Of a DNA stretch of 35,082 bases, positions 9,201 to 16,680 are shown piece by piece. The notes below the pieces were generated by a model. That model worked only from the letters and a program-made list of their open reading frames with translations. It searched no databases and was not told the origin of the DNA. A program made the position numbers and the translations under genes. Every line of letters begins with the position of its first letter. Position 1 is the first letter of the stretch. Origin of the DNA: Candidatus Poribacteria bacterium (GTDB taxonomy: Bacteria; Poribacteria; WGA-4E; GCA-2687025); NCBI GenBank assembly GCA_016866785.1, contig VGLH01000029.1:1-35082 (forward strand). The letters are read 5' to 3'.

Positions 9201-9829
9201 TCGCGGGTCGGCGGCAAGCCCGTCAGGTCGAGCGCGAGGCGGCGGATGAGCGTCCGGCGGTCCGCTTCAGGGGACGGTTTCAGCCCTTCCGCGTCGAGCC
9301 GGTTCAGGATGAACTGATCGATGGGGTTCCGCACTCGGGACGCGTCCTGAACGGTGGGAGGCTCGGGACGGACGGGCGCCTGGAACGCCCAATGCTCCGA
9401 CCACTGCGCGCCGGTCTCGATCCATTTGCGGATGGTCGCGATCTGTTCCTCGGAGAGGGTCTTGTTGGTCGACGCGGGGGGCATGTGGATATCGGCGTCG
9501 GTCGCCGTGATCCGCTGGTAGAGGTAGCTTTTGTCGGGGTAGCCCGGCACGACGATCTGGCGCTCCGGGTCGAAGACAGCCGATTTCGAGTCGAGGCGCA
9601 GGTCGGCTCGTCGGGCAGCGCCGTCGGGTCCGTGGCACGCGAAGCACGTGTCGGAGAGAATGGGTCGGACGTCTCGGTTGAAATCGACGAGGCGGTTTCG
9701 GGCGTCGGCGGCGCGCGACGTGACGCCGTGGGCGGCGCTCAGAGCCATCAGGAGGAACATCGCCCAACGCGACGAAGCGGCAGAACGCGGCTTCGGCGGG
9801 GGTCCGCCGACGAGCTGTATCATCTCCAT
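6233..9829 (-). CDS. Planctomycete-type cytochrome c / DUF1549 / DUF1553 protein
   Basis: The 1198-residue protein has an N-terminal export signal (hydrophobic MFLLMALSAAHG, likely cleavage near residue 40). Then comes a planctomycete cytochrome c (PSCyt1) domain with heme motif CFACH at 62-66 and a possible axial-ligand region HMPP near 116. A DUF1549 domain (about 168-372) holds a second CxxCH, CAQCHDHKYDP at 348-352. A middle part of about 380-880 includes a discoidin-like segment (GNAVLTEFEAE, LDGKAETGWATG) and a beta-rich segment (VTLTIDSEDAVRVWVN). DUF1553 follows, from about 890 (SRVTVNRLWQQVFGRGIV, TSATYRQSS, ANTPLQALMLMNDP-like RTNTPLQALMLMNDP). It is probably a periplasmic multi-domain heme protein; the reaction is unknown. 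It is the first gene of the DUF1501/NHL operon. The start could also be the ATG at 9823. Confidence 0.92.
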   Translation of the reverse strand: MEMIQLVGGPPPKPRSAASSRWAMFLLMALSAAHGVTSRAADARNRLVDFNRDVRPILSDTCFACHGPDGAARRADLRLDSKSAVFDPERQIVVPGYPDKSYLYQRITATDADIHMPPASTNKTLSEEQIATIRKWIETGAQWSEHWAFQAPVRPEPPTVQDASRVRNPIDQFILNRLDAEGLKPSPEADRRTLIRRLALDLTGLPPTREEVNSFLADDKPDAYERLVEHYLAKPQYGEHLARYWLDAARYGDTHGLHLDNYREMWPYRDWVIGALNENMPFDQFTVEQLAGDLLPDATLAQKIASGFNRCNVSTSEGGSIDEEYYVRYAVDRVNTTSTVWLGLTSGCAQCHDHKYDPLTQKEFYGLFAYFNNLTEKAMDGNTKNPAPVVKVPTDEQTAGLTAFDGQIAEVNGRIRSANAPLEAAQSLWSASLPSWTLLTPQEFVSKGGAKLDKLDDGSLLASGENPAKETYEVTVEVPAGRFSALRLDALNDASLPNGSSGRSSGGNAVLTEFEAETPSAEKPDEWTRLRFVQAWADYEQAGGGDFAIAYVLDGKAETGWATGAHQRKEDRQAVFVAAEPFGGDAPTRLRLRLKFESPHAQHQFGRFRFEATNARLGALGSPVALSDWHSVGPFAGYDAIAAFYEPFEPEGKGVNLGQEFKVGDQSRKWIRHEDWLDGDFHAVQSADHAATYLYRNIQSDTRQRVTLTIDSEDAVRVWVNRQEVWTRGPNTDGSLSRDRVQALLQSGGNELVIKLVNDIGGSGLAFGIEAGDPIPPLDVVSIAALSSDARTPEQATRLTTYYREQITRDPQTRRWLMERSRIQRRRNELDAQIATTLVMEERTGERRPARLLKRGQYDQPGDPVEAGTPGVLPPIDRSVPQDRLALARWLLREDHPLTSRVTVNRLWQQVFGRGIVRTSEDFGSQGDQPSHPELLDWLATEFMQSGWDVKHMLRLMVTSATYRQSSSATPELIEKDPRNRLYARGPRFRLDAEAVRDQALALSGLLQPEIGGPSVKPPQPDGLWEAVGYVGSNTANFKADEGSDKVHRRSLYTFWKRTSPPPEMSILDAPSRESCAVRRERTNTPLQALMLMNDPQYFEAARAFAERILKEGGATDPERIRYAFETATSRKPGKDELATLTEALASCGTQAAADVEAARKIVSVGAEPPKDADPVLLATWTMIAQILLNLDEVITKG

Positions 9830-10028
9830 CCCTATGTCATCGCTCCCGGATTGCGGACCGGCGCACCGACCGGGCCGCGCTAGGATCTTTTTCCGTTCGC
9901 CACGGGAACCTCACCAGCGGGCATGACGCCCGCGACGTTCATTATCGGATTAACCGAGGAACGAGTTCAATGGATTCATCGAATGGGCGAGATGGGTCTG
10001 GCGACGCGGCGTAACGGCGGATCGCGCC

Positions 10029-10057
10029 TTGCCAGCTTTCGGCGCGTCGTCTAGAAT
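10029..10057 (+). promoter_or_regulatory. Sigma-70-type promoter of the tRNA-Pro gene
   Basis: TTGCCA (10029-10034) and TAGAAT (10052-10057) are separated by exactly 17 bases and lie 25 bases upstream of the tRNA. Both hexamers differ from consensus at one or two positions. A start site near 10064 would leave a short 5' leader for RNase P to remove. Confidence 0.72.
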
Positions 10058-10082
10058 AGGACAGACAGCCGAAGCCGATTGT

Positions 10083-10159
10083 CGGGGCGTAGCGCAGCCC
10101 GGTAGCGCACCTGAATGGGGTTCAGGTGGTCGCTGGTTCAAATCCAGTCGCCCCGACCA
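10083..10159 (+). tRNA. tRNA-Pro(GGG)
   Basis: The 77-nt sequence folds as a complete cloverleaf. The acceptor CGGGGCG pairs with CGCCCCG, and the D stem is GCGC/GCGC. The anticodon stem CCTGA/TCAGG carries the loop ATGGGGT, so the anticodon is GGG, reading CCC. The variable loop is TGGTC, and the T stem GCTGG/CCAGT carries the loop TTCAAAT. G37 follows the anticodon, as expected in proline tRNAs. The 3' CCA is encoded. The gene has its own promoter upstream and a strong terminator downstream, so it is a single-gene unit. Confidence 0.97.
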
Positions 10160-10164
10160 ATGAC

Positions 10165-10195
10165 AAACCCGCATGAGCAATGGCTCTGCGGGTTT
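10165..10195 (+). terminator. Intrinsic terminator-like hairpin after tRNA-Pro
   Basis: AAACCCGC (10165-10172) pairs with GCGGGTTT (10188-10195). An inner GAGC/GCTC stem (10175-10178 with 10183-10186) closes on the loop AATG, giving about 12 base pairs with small internal mismatches. The 3' arm ends in TTT and is followed by CCGATTTCT. It sits five bases after the tRNA CCA end. The symmetric A-run and T-run could let it work on both strands, which would also suit the glnE operon ending just beyond at 10294. Confidence 0.8.
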
Positions 10196-10293
10196 CCGAT
10201 TTCTCGGTGTAGTTTCTGATAATCACGCTTTGTGCCGTTTGAGGTTCAGTTATCTTCTTCGGGAGGACGCACACTCGGTGAGACCGGGAATCG

Positions 10294-13200
10294 TCAGCGC
10301 GAAGGCACGCCCAACCGCCCGTACGCCTCCTCGAACAACTCGCGCGTCGTCCGCGTGCGCTGGTGGTACTCGTTCAGGAAGCGTTCCCGCGCCGACTCCC
10401 CCGTGACGGGCGCGTAGTCGAGCCGCCGGGCGAGCTTCTCCAGCTCGTCCTCGTCCTCCGGCAGGGCGGACAGGGGGCGGTTGTCGACGATCTGCAGCCG
10501 ATCCTCGACGAATCGCAGGAAGAGGTAGGTGTCGAGCAGCCACGACGCCTCGGCGGCGCTCAACGCGCCGTTGCGGCTGAGGGCGTGGATCGCCTCGCAG
10601 GTGTTCTGCTGCCGCAGCGTGGGATCGTCGGTTCCACCGCGGAGCTGGAGCGTCTGGACGAGGAACTCGATATCGACTAGCCCGCCATACCCGGACTTGA
10701 TGTTGTGGATGCGGCTCGTTTCAGCCGCCGCCTTGTCCTCTTTGCGCGATCGCGTGTGGTGTATCTCGGCGATCTCGTCGGTCGTCAGCGGCTTCGAGTA
10801 GGCGAAGGCATGGACGGCGTCGAGGAACGCCCGCCCCAGCGCCGGATCGCCCGCGACGGGACGCGCCTTGATGAGCGCCTGCCGCTCCCATAGCAGCCCC
10901 TGACGCTCGTAGTACGCCCGGTAGGCGTCGAGGCTGAGCGCCATGGGCCCCCCTCTGCCGTGCGGACGCAGGCGCAAGTCGAGGTCGTAAAGGCTGGAAC
11001 CCAGCGACGGCGCTTTGAACTGCGACACGAGCGTCGTTACCAATCGCTGGAAGAACCGCGCGTTCGGCTCCCCGCCTTCTGTCTGCCCGTCGCCCGAAAA
11101 GACGAAGAGCACGTCGAGGTCGGAGCTGAAGTTGATCTCGCCGCCGCCCAGCTTGCCCATCGCGATGATGGCGCACGTCGCCGGAGCGCCGTCGGCGTGT
11201 CGCGGCTCCCCCTTCTCGGCGCGCATCCGGTCGAGGATCAGGTCGGCGTAGAACCCCAGGACGGCTTCGGCGAGGCGGCTCAGTTCGCGCATCGTCGCGC
11301 GGGGCTCGCTCTCGCCGAGGATGTCGCGCGTGCCGATCCGCAGGAGTTCGCCATAGCGGAACCGCTGCAGATCGCGCAGAACGTCGCGGCTGCTGGGCGA
11401 GACCGCCTCCGCGATCCGCGCTCGGAAGGCTTCCGCGGAGTCGGTGCGCGTCGAGATCGAGTCGCCGTAGGTGAGCGCCTCGAAGCAGAGCGGGTCCTGG
11501 GCGAGGATGTCGCCGAGGAACCGGCTCGTGCCCAGGATCGACAGGAGGAGCTCGCGGATGCCGGCGTGCTCCTGCAGGATGGGATAGACCTGCGCCCTTG
11601 CGCCCGCCGCCGCGAGGAAGCGGTCGAGCTGCGCCAGCGCGAGCATCGGGTCAGCGGTCTTGGCGACGTCCGCAAGCAACGGCTGGGCGAACCGCAGGAA
11701 CGCCCGCCGAATGCGCGGCGAGAACCGGACGCGGTCGGAGCCCTTCGCCAAGCGGTTCAGGATGCGCGCCGCCTCGTGGGGATCGGACAAGCCGTAGGAG
11801 CGCAGGAACTCCGCCGCCGAGTCGGGAAGCTCCGATTCGTCGAGGATCGCGCTCAGCGCGGAGAACGCCGGGTCCTCCTCGCTGCGGAGGACGCGGTCGA
11901 ACTCCTCGCGGATCGTCCGGCGATGCCGCTCGTAGTCGTGCGTGAACCGTTCCCCGGCGGTGTGTCCGTCCTCGTCGCGGTATCCGAGGCGCAGGGCGTG
12001 CTTCTGTCGTTCGCTGGCGTCGCTCGACAGGGAGTAGAGCTGCCTGTCCGCGACGAGCTGCAAGAAGTTCTCGACGCGGCGCATGTAGCGGTAGGAGTCC
12101 GCCAGCGCCGACGCACCGTCGGCGGTCAGAATGCCGCATTCTACCAGGGCGTCGATGGTGTCGAGAGTCCCTATCTGCCGCAGACCCGGATCGCGCCCGC
12201 CGTGGAGGAGTTGCAGCGCCTGAACGACGAACTCGACGTCGCGGATGCCTCCGGGTCCCAGCTTGACGTGCAACGCGGGGTCGCCGTCCTTGGCGATGCG
12301 CCGCTCGATGGTTCCCTTCGTATGGGCGATCTCGGCGAGCGTGTCGTGAATCTCGCTGGCGTCGAGAGCAGCGCGGTAGATGAACGGTTGGATGCGGCGG
12401 ACGAACGCCTCGCCGAGCTCTGGGTCTCCGGCGACGCACCGCGCCTTGATGAGCGCCTGCCGCTCGAAGAGCTCGCCCCAGGCTTCGTAGTAGCCCTCGT
12501 AGCTGTCGAGTGAACGGGCGAGGGGTCCCGTCTTGCCGCCGGGACGCAGGCGCAGATCGACGCGGAAGACGTAGCCCTCGTGCGTCGGCTCGCTCATCGA
12601 CTGGACGACCGTCTCGGTGAGCCGCTGGAAGTACGCCGCGTTGTCGGTTCCCTGGGTCGTCGTGCCCTCATCGCTGTAGACCGCGAGGATATCGACGTCC
12701 GAAGAGAAGTTGAGCTCGACGCCGCCCAGCTTGCCCATGCCGATGATCGCGTAGCGCGAGGGCGTTCCGTCGGAGTCCCTCGGCTCGCCAAGCTGGGCGT
12801 CTATCTGCTCGCGCGCGATCTCGTAGGCGACCTGGAAGGTCACGTCGGCGACGTAGGCGAGCTCGCGGGTCGTCTGCTCGACCGGCGAGATGCCCAGCAG
12901 GTCGCGCATGCCGATGCGGAGCGTCTCGCGCCGCTTGAACCGTCGCAGGATGCCCAGCCGCGCCGGAACCGAGCGAAACGCCCGCAGCCACGTCCGCAGG
13001 TCTTGCTCCATCTCCTCGCGTGACTTCGACGTGTCGCGCGCATCGAGCTCGACGAACCAGGAGAGGTAGTGCGGGTTCCGAACGAGCACCTGGGAGAGGT
13101 AGTCGCTGGAACCGAGGATGCGCATGATGTCGCCGAGCAGCCCCGGAATGTAACGGAGCGTCGAGAAGAACGTGTGGGCGTCCACGCGGGCTTCGGCGTA

Positions 13201-13446
13201 GGCGGTGAAGTGGGACAGCGCGGCGTCGGGGTCGGGCGCGAGCGAGGCGCCGTCGAGGATGTAGGGCAGGGCGTCGGCGAAAAGCTCTCTCGACGGGTAC
13301 TGGTCGGCGAGCCGTTGGATGTCGCGGTCGGCGCGGGATGGGTCCTGGAAGCCGAACGGAGCCAGGATTACGGCGATGCGTTCCGCCGGAAGCTCCGAGG
13401 GGTCGAGCACGAGCGCGATGGCGTCCGCGACGTTGCGTTCCGTCAT
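10294..13446 (-). CDS. glnE: Bifunctional glutamine synthetase adenylyltransferase/adenylyl-removing enzyme
   Basis: GlnE covalently adenylylates glutamine synthetase to switch it off and removes AMP by phosphorolysis to switch it on, under control of PII. The 1050-residue length is slightly above the usual 950-1000. Both nucleotidyltransferase domains are intact. The N-terminal deadenylylase has IIGMGKLGGVELNFSSDVDI near residues 234-253. The C-terminal adenylylase has IIAMGKLGGGEINFSSDLDV near residue 765. Each is followed by its helical GlnD-linker-type bundle, with the family sequences LRLRPGGKTGPLARSLDSYE and LRLRPHGRGGPMALSLDAY. The start lies 24 bp after the kdsB stop, and the gene is last in a four-gene operon with sugar and hydroxyacid genes, an unusual setting. 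No glnA or glnB is visible in the window. Confidence 0.96.
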   Translation of the reverse strand: MTERNVADAIALVLDPSELPAERIAVILAPFGFQDPSRADRDIQRLADQYPSRELFADALPYILDGASLAPDPDAALSHFTAYAEARVDAHTFFSTLRYIPGLLGDIMRILGSSDYLSQVLVRNPHYLSWFVELDARDTSKSREEMEQDLRTWLRAFRSVPARLGILRRFKRRETLRIGMRDLLGISPVEQTTRELAYVADVTFQVAYEIAREQIDAQLGEPRDSDGTPSRYAIIGMGKLGGVELNFSSDVDILAVYSDEGTTTQGTDNAAYFQRLTETVVQSMSEPTHEGYVFRVDLRLRPGGKTGPLARSLDSYEGYYEAWGELFERQALIKARCVAGDPELGEAFVRRIQPFIYRAALDASEIHDTLAEIAHTKGTIERRIAKDGDPALHVKLGPGGIRDVEFVVQALQLLHGGRDPGLRQIGTLDTIDALVECGILTADGASALADSYRYMRRVENFLQLVADRQLYSLSSDASERQKHALRLGYRDEDGHTAGERFTHDYERHRRTIREEFDRVLRSEEDPAFSALSAILDESELPDSAAEFLRSYGLSDPHEAARILNRLAKGSDRVRFSPRIRRAFLRFAQPLLADVAKTADPMLALAQLDRFLAAAGARAQVYPILQEHAGIRELLLSILGTSRFLGDILAQDPLCFEALTYGDSISTRTDSAEAFRARIAEAVSPSSRDVLRDLQRFRYGELLRIGTRDILGESEPRATMRELSRLAEAVLGFYADLILDRMRAEKGEPRHADGAPATCAIIAMGKLGGGEINFSSDLDVLFVFSGDGQTEGGEPNARFFQRLVTTLVSQFKAPSLGSSLYDLDLRLRPHGRGGPMALSLDAYRAYYERQGLLWERQALIKARPVAGDPALGRAFLDAVHAFAYSKPLTTDEIAEIHHTRSRKEDKAAAETSRIHNIKSGYGGLVDIEFLVQTLQLRGGTDDPTLRQQNTCEAIHALSRNGALSAAEASWLLDTYLFLRFVEDRLQIVDNRPLSALPEDEDELEKLARRLDYAPVTGESARERFLNEYHQRTRTTRELFEEAYGRLGVPSR

Positions 13447-13470
13447 GGGGCTGTCCGCGTGTGCCGCTGC

Positions 13471-14226
13471 CTACACACCACGCGACCGCAGGATCGACGC
13501 GACCATCTCGAGCTCGTCGGGCGTGTCGACCCCGATCGTCGCGTAGGGCGTGACCGAGACGTGAATCCGATAGCCGTTCTCGACCGCGCGAAGCTGTTCG
13601 AGACCCTCGTGCTGCTCCAGCGGCGTCGGCGGCAGCTCGATGAGCCGCGCCAGGAAGTCCTGCCGATAACCGTAGAGCCCGATATGCCGCAGCGCGGGCA
13701 TCGCCGCCGACCACACGCTGCCGTCTCGGCTTCCCGGCATACTCGCCCGCGAGAAGTAGAGCGCGAGTCCGTTCTGTTCGCAAACGACCTTGACGACGTT
13801 GTGGCTCTCGTAGTCCGACTGCCGCACGATCTTCTCGGCGAGGGTCGTCATGACGAGCTCAGGGCGTTCCACGAACGGCTCGACGAGCGCGTCGAGCATC
13901 GCGGGTTCCAGCAGAGGCTCGTCGCCCTGGATGTTCAGGACGATGTCGTACTCCGGGTAGGCGGCGGAGGTCACGGCGACGCGATGGGTTCCGGTCGGGC
14001 ATTCGCCGGTGCGGTGCGCTTCGCCTCCGAACGCGAGAACGGCGTCGTAGATGCGGTCGTCGTCGGTGGCGACCAGCACGCGGTTGACCAGCTTCGCCCG
14101 CAGGGAGCGCTCGTAGACGTGCTGGATCATCGGCTTGCCGACGATGTCCGCCAGCGGCTTGCCGGGGAAGCGCGTCGATGCGTACCGCGCCGGTATGACG
14201 CCCAGCACGGAAGGTTTGCGGCTCAT
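13471..14226 (-). CDS. kdsB: 3-deoxy-manno-octulosonate cytidylyltransferase (CMP-Kdo synthetase)
   Basis: KdsB couples Kdo to CMP using CTP, activating the sugar for attachment to lipid A; it acts in the cytoplasm. The 251-residue protein has the expected length and motifs: VIPARYASTRFPGKPLADI at the N-terminus, ATDDDRI, the metal-binding NIQGDEPLL (Asp102), HIGLYGYR, and EQHEGLEQLRAVENGYRI near the end. The start is ATG 14226, whose ATGA overlaps the stop of the upstream Gfo/Idh gene; longer in-frame readings only run into that gene's sequence. Its presence indicates an LPS-bearing diderm. No other Kdo gene (kdsA, kdsC, waaA) is in view. The neighbouring Gfo/Idh dehydrogenase and hydroxyacid dehydrogenase might supply sugar chemistry, but no link is proven. 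Confidence 0.96.
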   Translation of the reverse strand: MSRKPSVLGVIPARYASTRFPGKPLADIVGKPMIQHVYERSLRAKLVNRVLVATDDDRIYDAVLAFGGEAHRTGECPTGTHRVAVTSAAYPEYDIVLNIQGDEPLLEPAMLDALVEPFVERPELVMTTLAEKIVRQSDYESHNVVKVVCEQNGLALYFSRASMPGSRDGSVWSAAMPALRHIGLYGYRQDFLARLIELPPTPLEQHEGLEQLRAVENGYRIHVSVTPYATIGVDTPDELEMVASILRSRGV

Positions 14227-15278
14227 GACGCGGAGCCGTTCGGGCGAAAGATCACCTCGGCGCCGGTGCGCGACGACTCGTAGATACCCGTGATGACCTC
14301 CAGCGCCTTGCGCCCCTCGCGCCCGTCGACGACGGGGCTGCGTCCCTCGCGCAGGGCGGCGACGAAGTCTTCGAGCAGGCGCGGGTGGCTCGTGCCGTAA
14401 TAGGTCTTTCCGTGGAACCGATGGTCGCCCGCGTCGAGATTGGGCGAGTCGGCGCTGTGTCCCGCGAGCTCGTGCCGGGCGATGAGTCCGCCTTCGATGG
14501 TGACGGTTCCGCGTGAACCGGCGAGCTCCAGACGTTCCGCCGTCTGCGGATAGGTCGTCGTGGACGCCTCGATGACGCCGAGGGCTCCGTTGGCGAACCG
14601 GACTGCGGCGGCGGCGGTGTCTTCGACCTCGATGTCGTGGGTCACCGTGTCGTAGTAGCCGGTGACGCGCGTCGCGTCGCCCATCAGCCAGCAGAGGACG
14701 TCGATGGCGTGGATCGCCTGATTGATGAGAGCCCCGCCGCCGGCGTACTGCCAGGTTCCGCGCCAGGAGCCGTCGCCGTAGTAGTCCTGGGTGCGGAACC
14801 ACTTCACGTAGACGCTCGCCAGGGCGACCTTGCCGAGAGCACCGTCTTCGATCAGCCGCTTCACGTACCGCGCGGCGGGGTCGAACCGGTGCTGGAACAC
14901 GACGCCCAGCGTGACGCCATTCTGCTCACAGGCTTCGATGAGCTGATCGGCGGCTTCGAGGGTGGTCGCCATCGGTTTCTCGACGAGGACGTGCTTGCCG
15001 GCCTGCGCCGCCTCCTGCGCGATCTGGGCGTGCAGGTAGTGCGGCGTGCAGACGCACACGGCGTCGATGTCGGGGTCTTCGATCAGCTTGCGATAGTCGG
15101 TGTGCGCCTGCCGGACGGAGAACTCCTTGGCGAAGTTCCCGACTCGGGAGGCGGACACGTCGGCGACGGCGACGAGGTCCGCGCCGTCGATCTGATTGAG
15201 CGCGACCGCGTGCGTCGGGGCGACGACGCCGCAGCCGACGATGCCGAATCGTAGCGTCTTGGATCGAGTGATCTTCAT
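14223..15278 (-). CDS. Gfo/Idh/MocA family NAD(P)-dependent oxidoreductase
   Basis: The 351-residue protein begins with a Rossmann motif, RFGIVGCGVVAPTH (glycines about 12-17). The family's EKP catalytic lysine motif is at 100-102 (HVLVEKPMAT), and GGGALINQAIHAIDVL holds His190 and Asp193 in the active-site helix. Members oxidise or reduce hydroxyl groups on sugars, inositols or related compounds, and the sequence does not reveal which. Both ends are coupled by ATGA overlaps: its start overlaps the stop of the hydroxyacid dehydrogenase (15275-15278), and its stop overlaps the start of kdsB (14223-14226). That overlap pattern suggests balanced expression of all three. It is cytoplasmic, with no signal peptide. 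Confidence 0.93.
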   Translation of the reverse strand: MKITRSKTLRFGIVGCGVVAPTHAVALNQIDGADLVAVADVSASRVGNFAKEFSVRQAHTDYRKLIEDPDIDAVCVCTPHYLHAQIAQEAAQAGKHVLVEKPMATTLEAADQLIEACEQNGVTLGVVFQHRFDPAARYVKRLIEDGALGKVALASVYVKWFRTQDYYGDGSWRGTWQYAGGGALINQAIHAIDVLCWLMGDATRVTGYYDTVTHDIEVEDTAAAAVRFANGALGVIEASTTTYPQTAERLELAGSRGTVTIEGGLIARHELAGHSADSPNLDAGDHRFHGKTYYGTSHPRLLEDFVAALREGRSPVVDGREGRKALEVITGIYESSRTGAEVIFRPNGSAS

Positions 15279-16258
15279 CGCGTCGTCGATTCTAGAACTT
15301 CGGGATTGACGATGTGGGCTGGCCTGCGTCCTTCGATCACGGCGATGGCGTTCTCGGCGGCGAGCATCGCCATCTTGGTGCGCGTCTCGACCGTCGCGCT
15401 GGCGATGTGCGGCGCGAGCACGACATTGTCGAGCTCCATGAGCCCGTCCGCCACGGCAGGTTCATCCTCGTAGACATCGAGCCCGGCTCCGGCGATGGTC
15501 CCATCGCGGAGGGCGCGCACGAGCGCCTTTTCGTCCACGATGGGCCCGCGCGCCGTGTTGATGAGGAACGCCGACGGCTTCATCAGAGCGAGCTCGCGGC
15601 TGCCGATGAGGTGGCGCGTTTCGTCGCTCAGCGGGACGTGGAGCGAGACGTAGTCGCTCTCGCGCAGCAGGTCGTCCAGCGGAACACGCTGCGCCCCGAA
15701 CTCGCGTTCGGCGTCTTCGTGAACCGTCCGGCTGGTATAGAGGATGCGCATGCCGAAGCCCATGGCTCGTCGCGCCGTCGCTTTGCCGATGCGTCCCATG
15801 CCGACGATACCGAGGGTCTTTCCGTAGACGTCGTATCCCAGCAGCATCATGGGTCCCCAGCCGACGAACCTCCCAGCTCGGGTCAGGCGGTCTCCTTCGG
15901 AGATGCGCCGGGCGGCACAAAGCAGCAGCGCCATCGCCAGGTCGGCGCTCGTTTCGGTCAGAACGCCCGGAGTGTTCGTGACCGGCAACCGGCGGGCGGT
16001 CGCGGCGGCGACGTCGATATTGTTGAATCCGACGGCGTAGTTGGAGAGGACGCGCAAGCGGTCGCCGGCGTCCATGATCTCCGCGTCGATCGTGTCCGTG
16101 AGGAGACAGAGCAGGGCGTCTTTGCCGCCGACGTGGTCGATGATCTCCCGTTTTTCGAGAACGCGGTCGTCCGGGTTGACCTCAACATCGAAGACTTCCG
16201 CGAGGCGATCCAGCGCCGGTTGGGGCAGGCGGCGCGTCACGTAGATCGTGTGCCTCAA
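15275..16258 (-). CDS. D-isomer-specific 2-hydroxyacid dehydrogenase (glyoxylate/hydroxypyruvate reductase-like)
   Basis: The 327-residue protein has the standard D-2-hydroxyacid dehydrogenase architecture. The nucleotide-binding motif is GMGRIG (153-158). The catalytic arginine is in NTARGPIVDE (Arg237), the glutamate in DVYEDEP (Glu266) and the histidine in APHIASAT (His284). The substrate-loop region SNYAVGFNNID matches glyoxylate/hydroxypyruvate reductases, often labelled D-glycerate dehydrogenase. After the second strand the sequence is ILYTSR rather than ending in an acidic residue, which favours NADPH over NADH. It is the first gene of the operon; a GGGAGG-type ribosome-binding site lies just upstream (reverse complement of 16265-16270). 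The physiological substrate is not certain. Confidence 0.92.
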   Translation of the reverse strand: MRHTIYVTRRLPQPALDRLAEVFDVEVNPDDRVLEKREIIDHVGGKDALLCLLTDTIDAEIMDAGDRLRVLSNYAVGFNNIDVAAATARRLPVTNTPGVLTETSADLAMALLLCAARRISEGDRLTRAGRFVGWGPMMLLGYDVYGKTLGIVGMGRIGKATARRAMGFGMRILYTSRTVHEDAEREFGAQRVPLDDLLRESDYVSLHVPLSDETRHLIGSRELALMKPSAFLINTARGPIVDEKALVRALRDGTIAGAGLDVYEDEPAVADGLMELDNVVLAPHIASATVETRTKMAMLAAENAIAVIEGRRPAHIVNPEVLESTTR

Positions 16259-16430
16259 ACGGTTCCCTCCTGCTGGTGGGCAGATGCCGATCCTGCCGCG
16301 TGGACACCGAAGGGGTGGGAGCTCGTCGAGGCGAATGTTAGCACAGGGCGCGCGAGGTCGTCCGACAAATGCCGGGCCCTGCCGGAGCGGCGATGGCGGT
16401 CGTAGGGGAGACCCGTCGCGTCGCCCTTGG

Positions 16431-16600
16431 CGTTGACAACGTGGCGCACGCGACGCATCGCGTTGGTGAAGTGAAAAACCCCATGCCGGCCTTCCCTAGA
16501 AGCGAGAAGGAGCCGTGCTCGTCCGGTTCCTCCCACTTCTTGGGGAGACTGGGTGAGAGTCCACATGGATACCTGCTTACTAGCGGAAGCGGCTAGCGCG
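16431..16600. other. Hairpin-rich gene-free stretch (candidate structured RNA)
   Basis: The region 16259-16680 has no convincing gene. Within it, a run of short perfect or near-perfect stems follows one after another. They are CGTT/AACG (16431-16441), CGCGA/TCGCG (16449-16462), CCTTC/GAAGG (16490-16510), GGAGCCG/CGGTTCC with one G-U (16509-16530), CTCCC/GGGAG (16530-16547), GACT/AGTC (16547-16561) and CTAGC/GCTAG (16580-16596). The GGAGCCG/CGGTTCC helix resembles the closing helix of group II intron domain V, but its apical part is much too short and no reverse transcriptase is present. I could not match it to any riboswitch. It may be a leader of the LamG gene at 16681, an intron relic, or chance in GC-rich DNA. 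Confidence 0.35.
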
Positions 16601-16680
16601 TCGTTCGATTGCGCGTGTTCCGTCGTGCCGCTAGACTGGAGATGAGCCGAGAGAGCTTGACACCAGAGCAGGAGACGACG

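Noticed and set aside
7940-9883. 647-codon plus-strand frame opposite the DUF1553 gene
   Set aside because: The composition is Arg/Val-rich with no domain pattern, typical of the antisense of a GC-rich gene; the opposite strand encodes unmistakable heme and DUF1549/DUF1553 motifs.
9950-10180. Reverse-strand open frame containing GRLDLNQRPPEPHSGALPGC
   Set aside because: It is the antisense of the tRNA-Pro gene. This peptide is a well-known false annotation that recurs wherever a proline tRNA is translated backwards.
10960-12513. 517-codon plus-strand frame opposite glnE
   Set aside because: It is the antisense shadow of a well-conserved enzyme; low-complexity charged sequence without a start signal.
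16509-16530. Helix GGAGCCG/CGGTTCC as a group II intron domain V
   Set aside because: The hairpin is about 12 bases too short, no domain VI or intron boundary is evident, and no reverse transcriptase lies nearby. Kept only as part of an unassigned structured stretch.
16540-16596. Cobalamin- or TPP-riboswitch-like wording (GACTGGGTGAGAGTCC)
   Set aside because: The diagnostic boxes of both riboswitches (GCCACTG; ACCTGATCTGG with its downstream partner) are absent.
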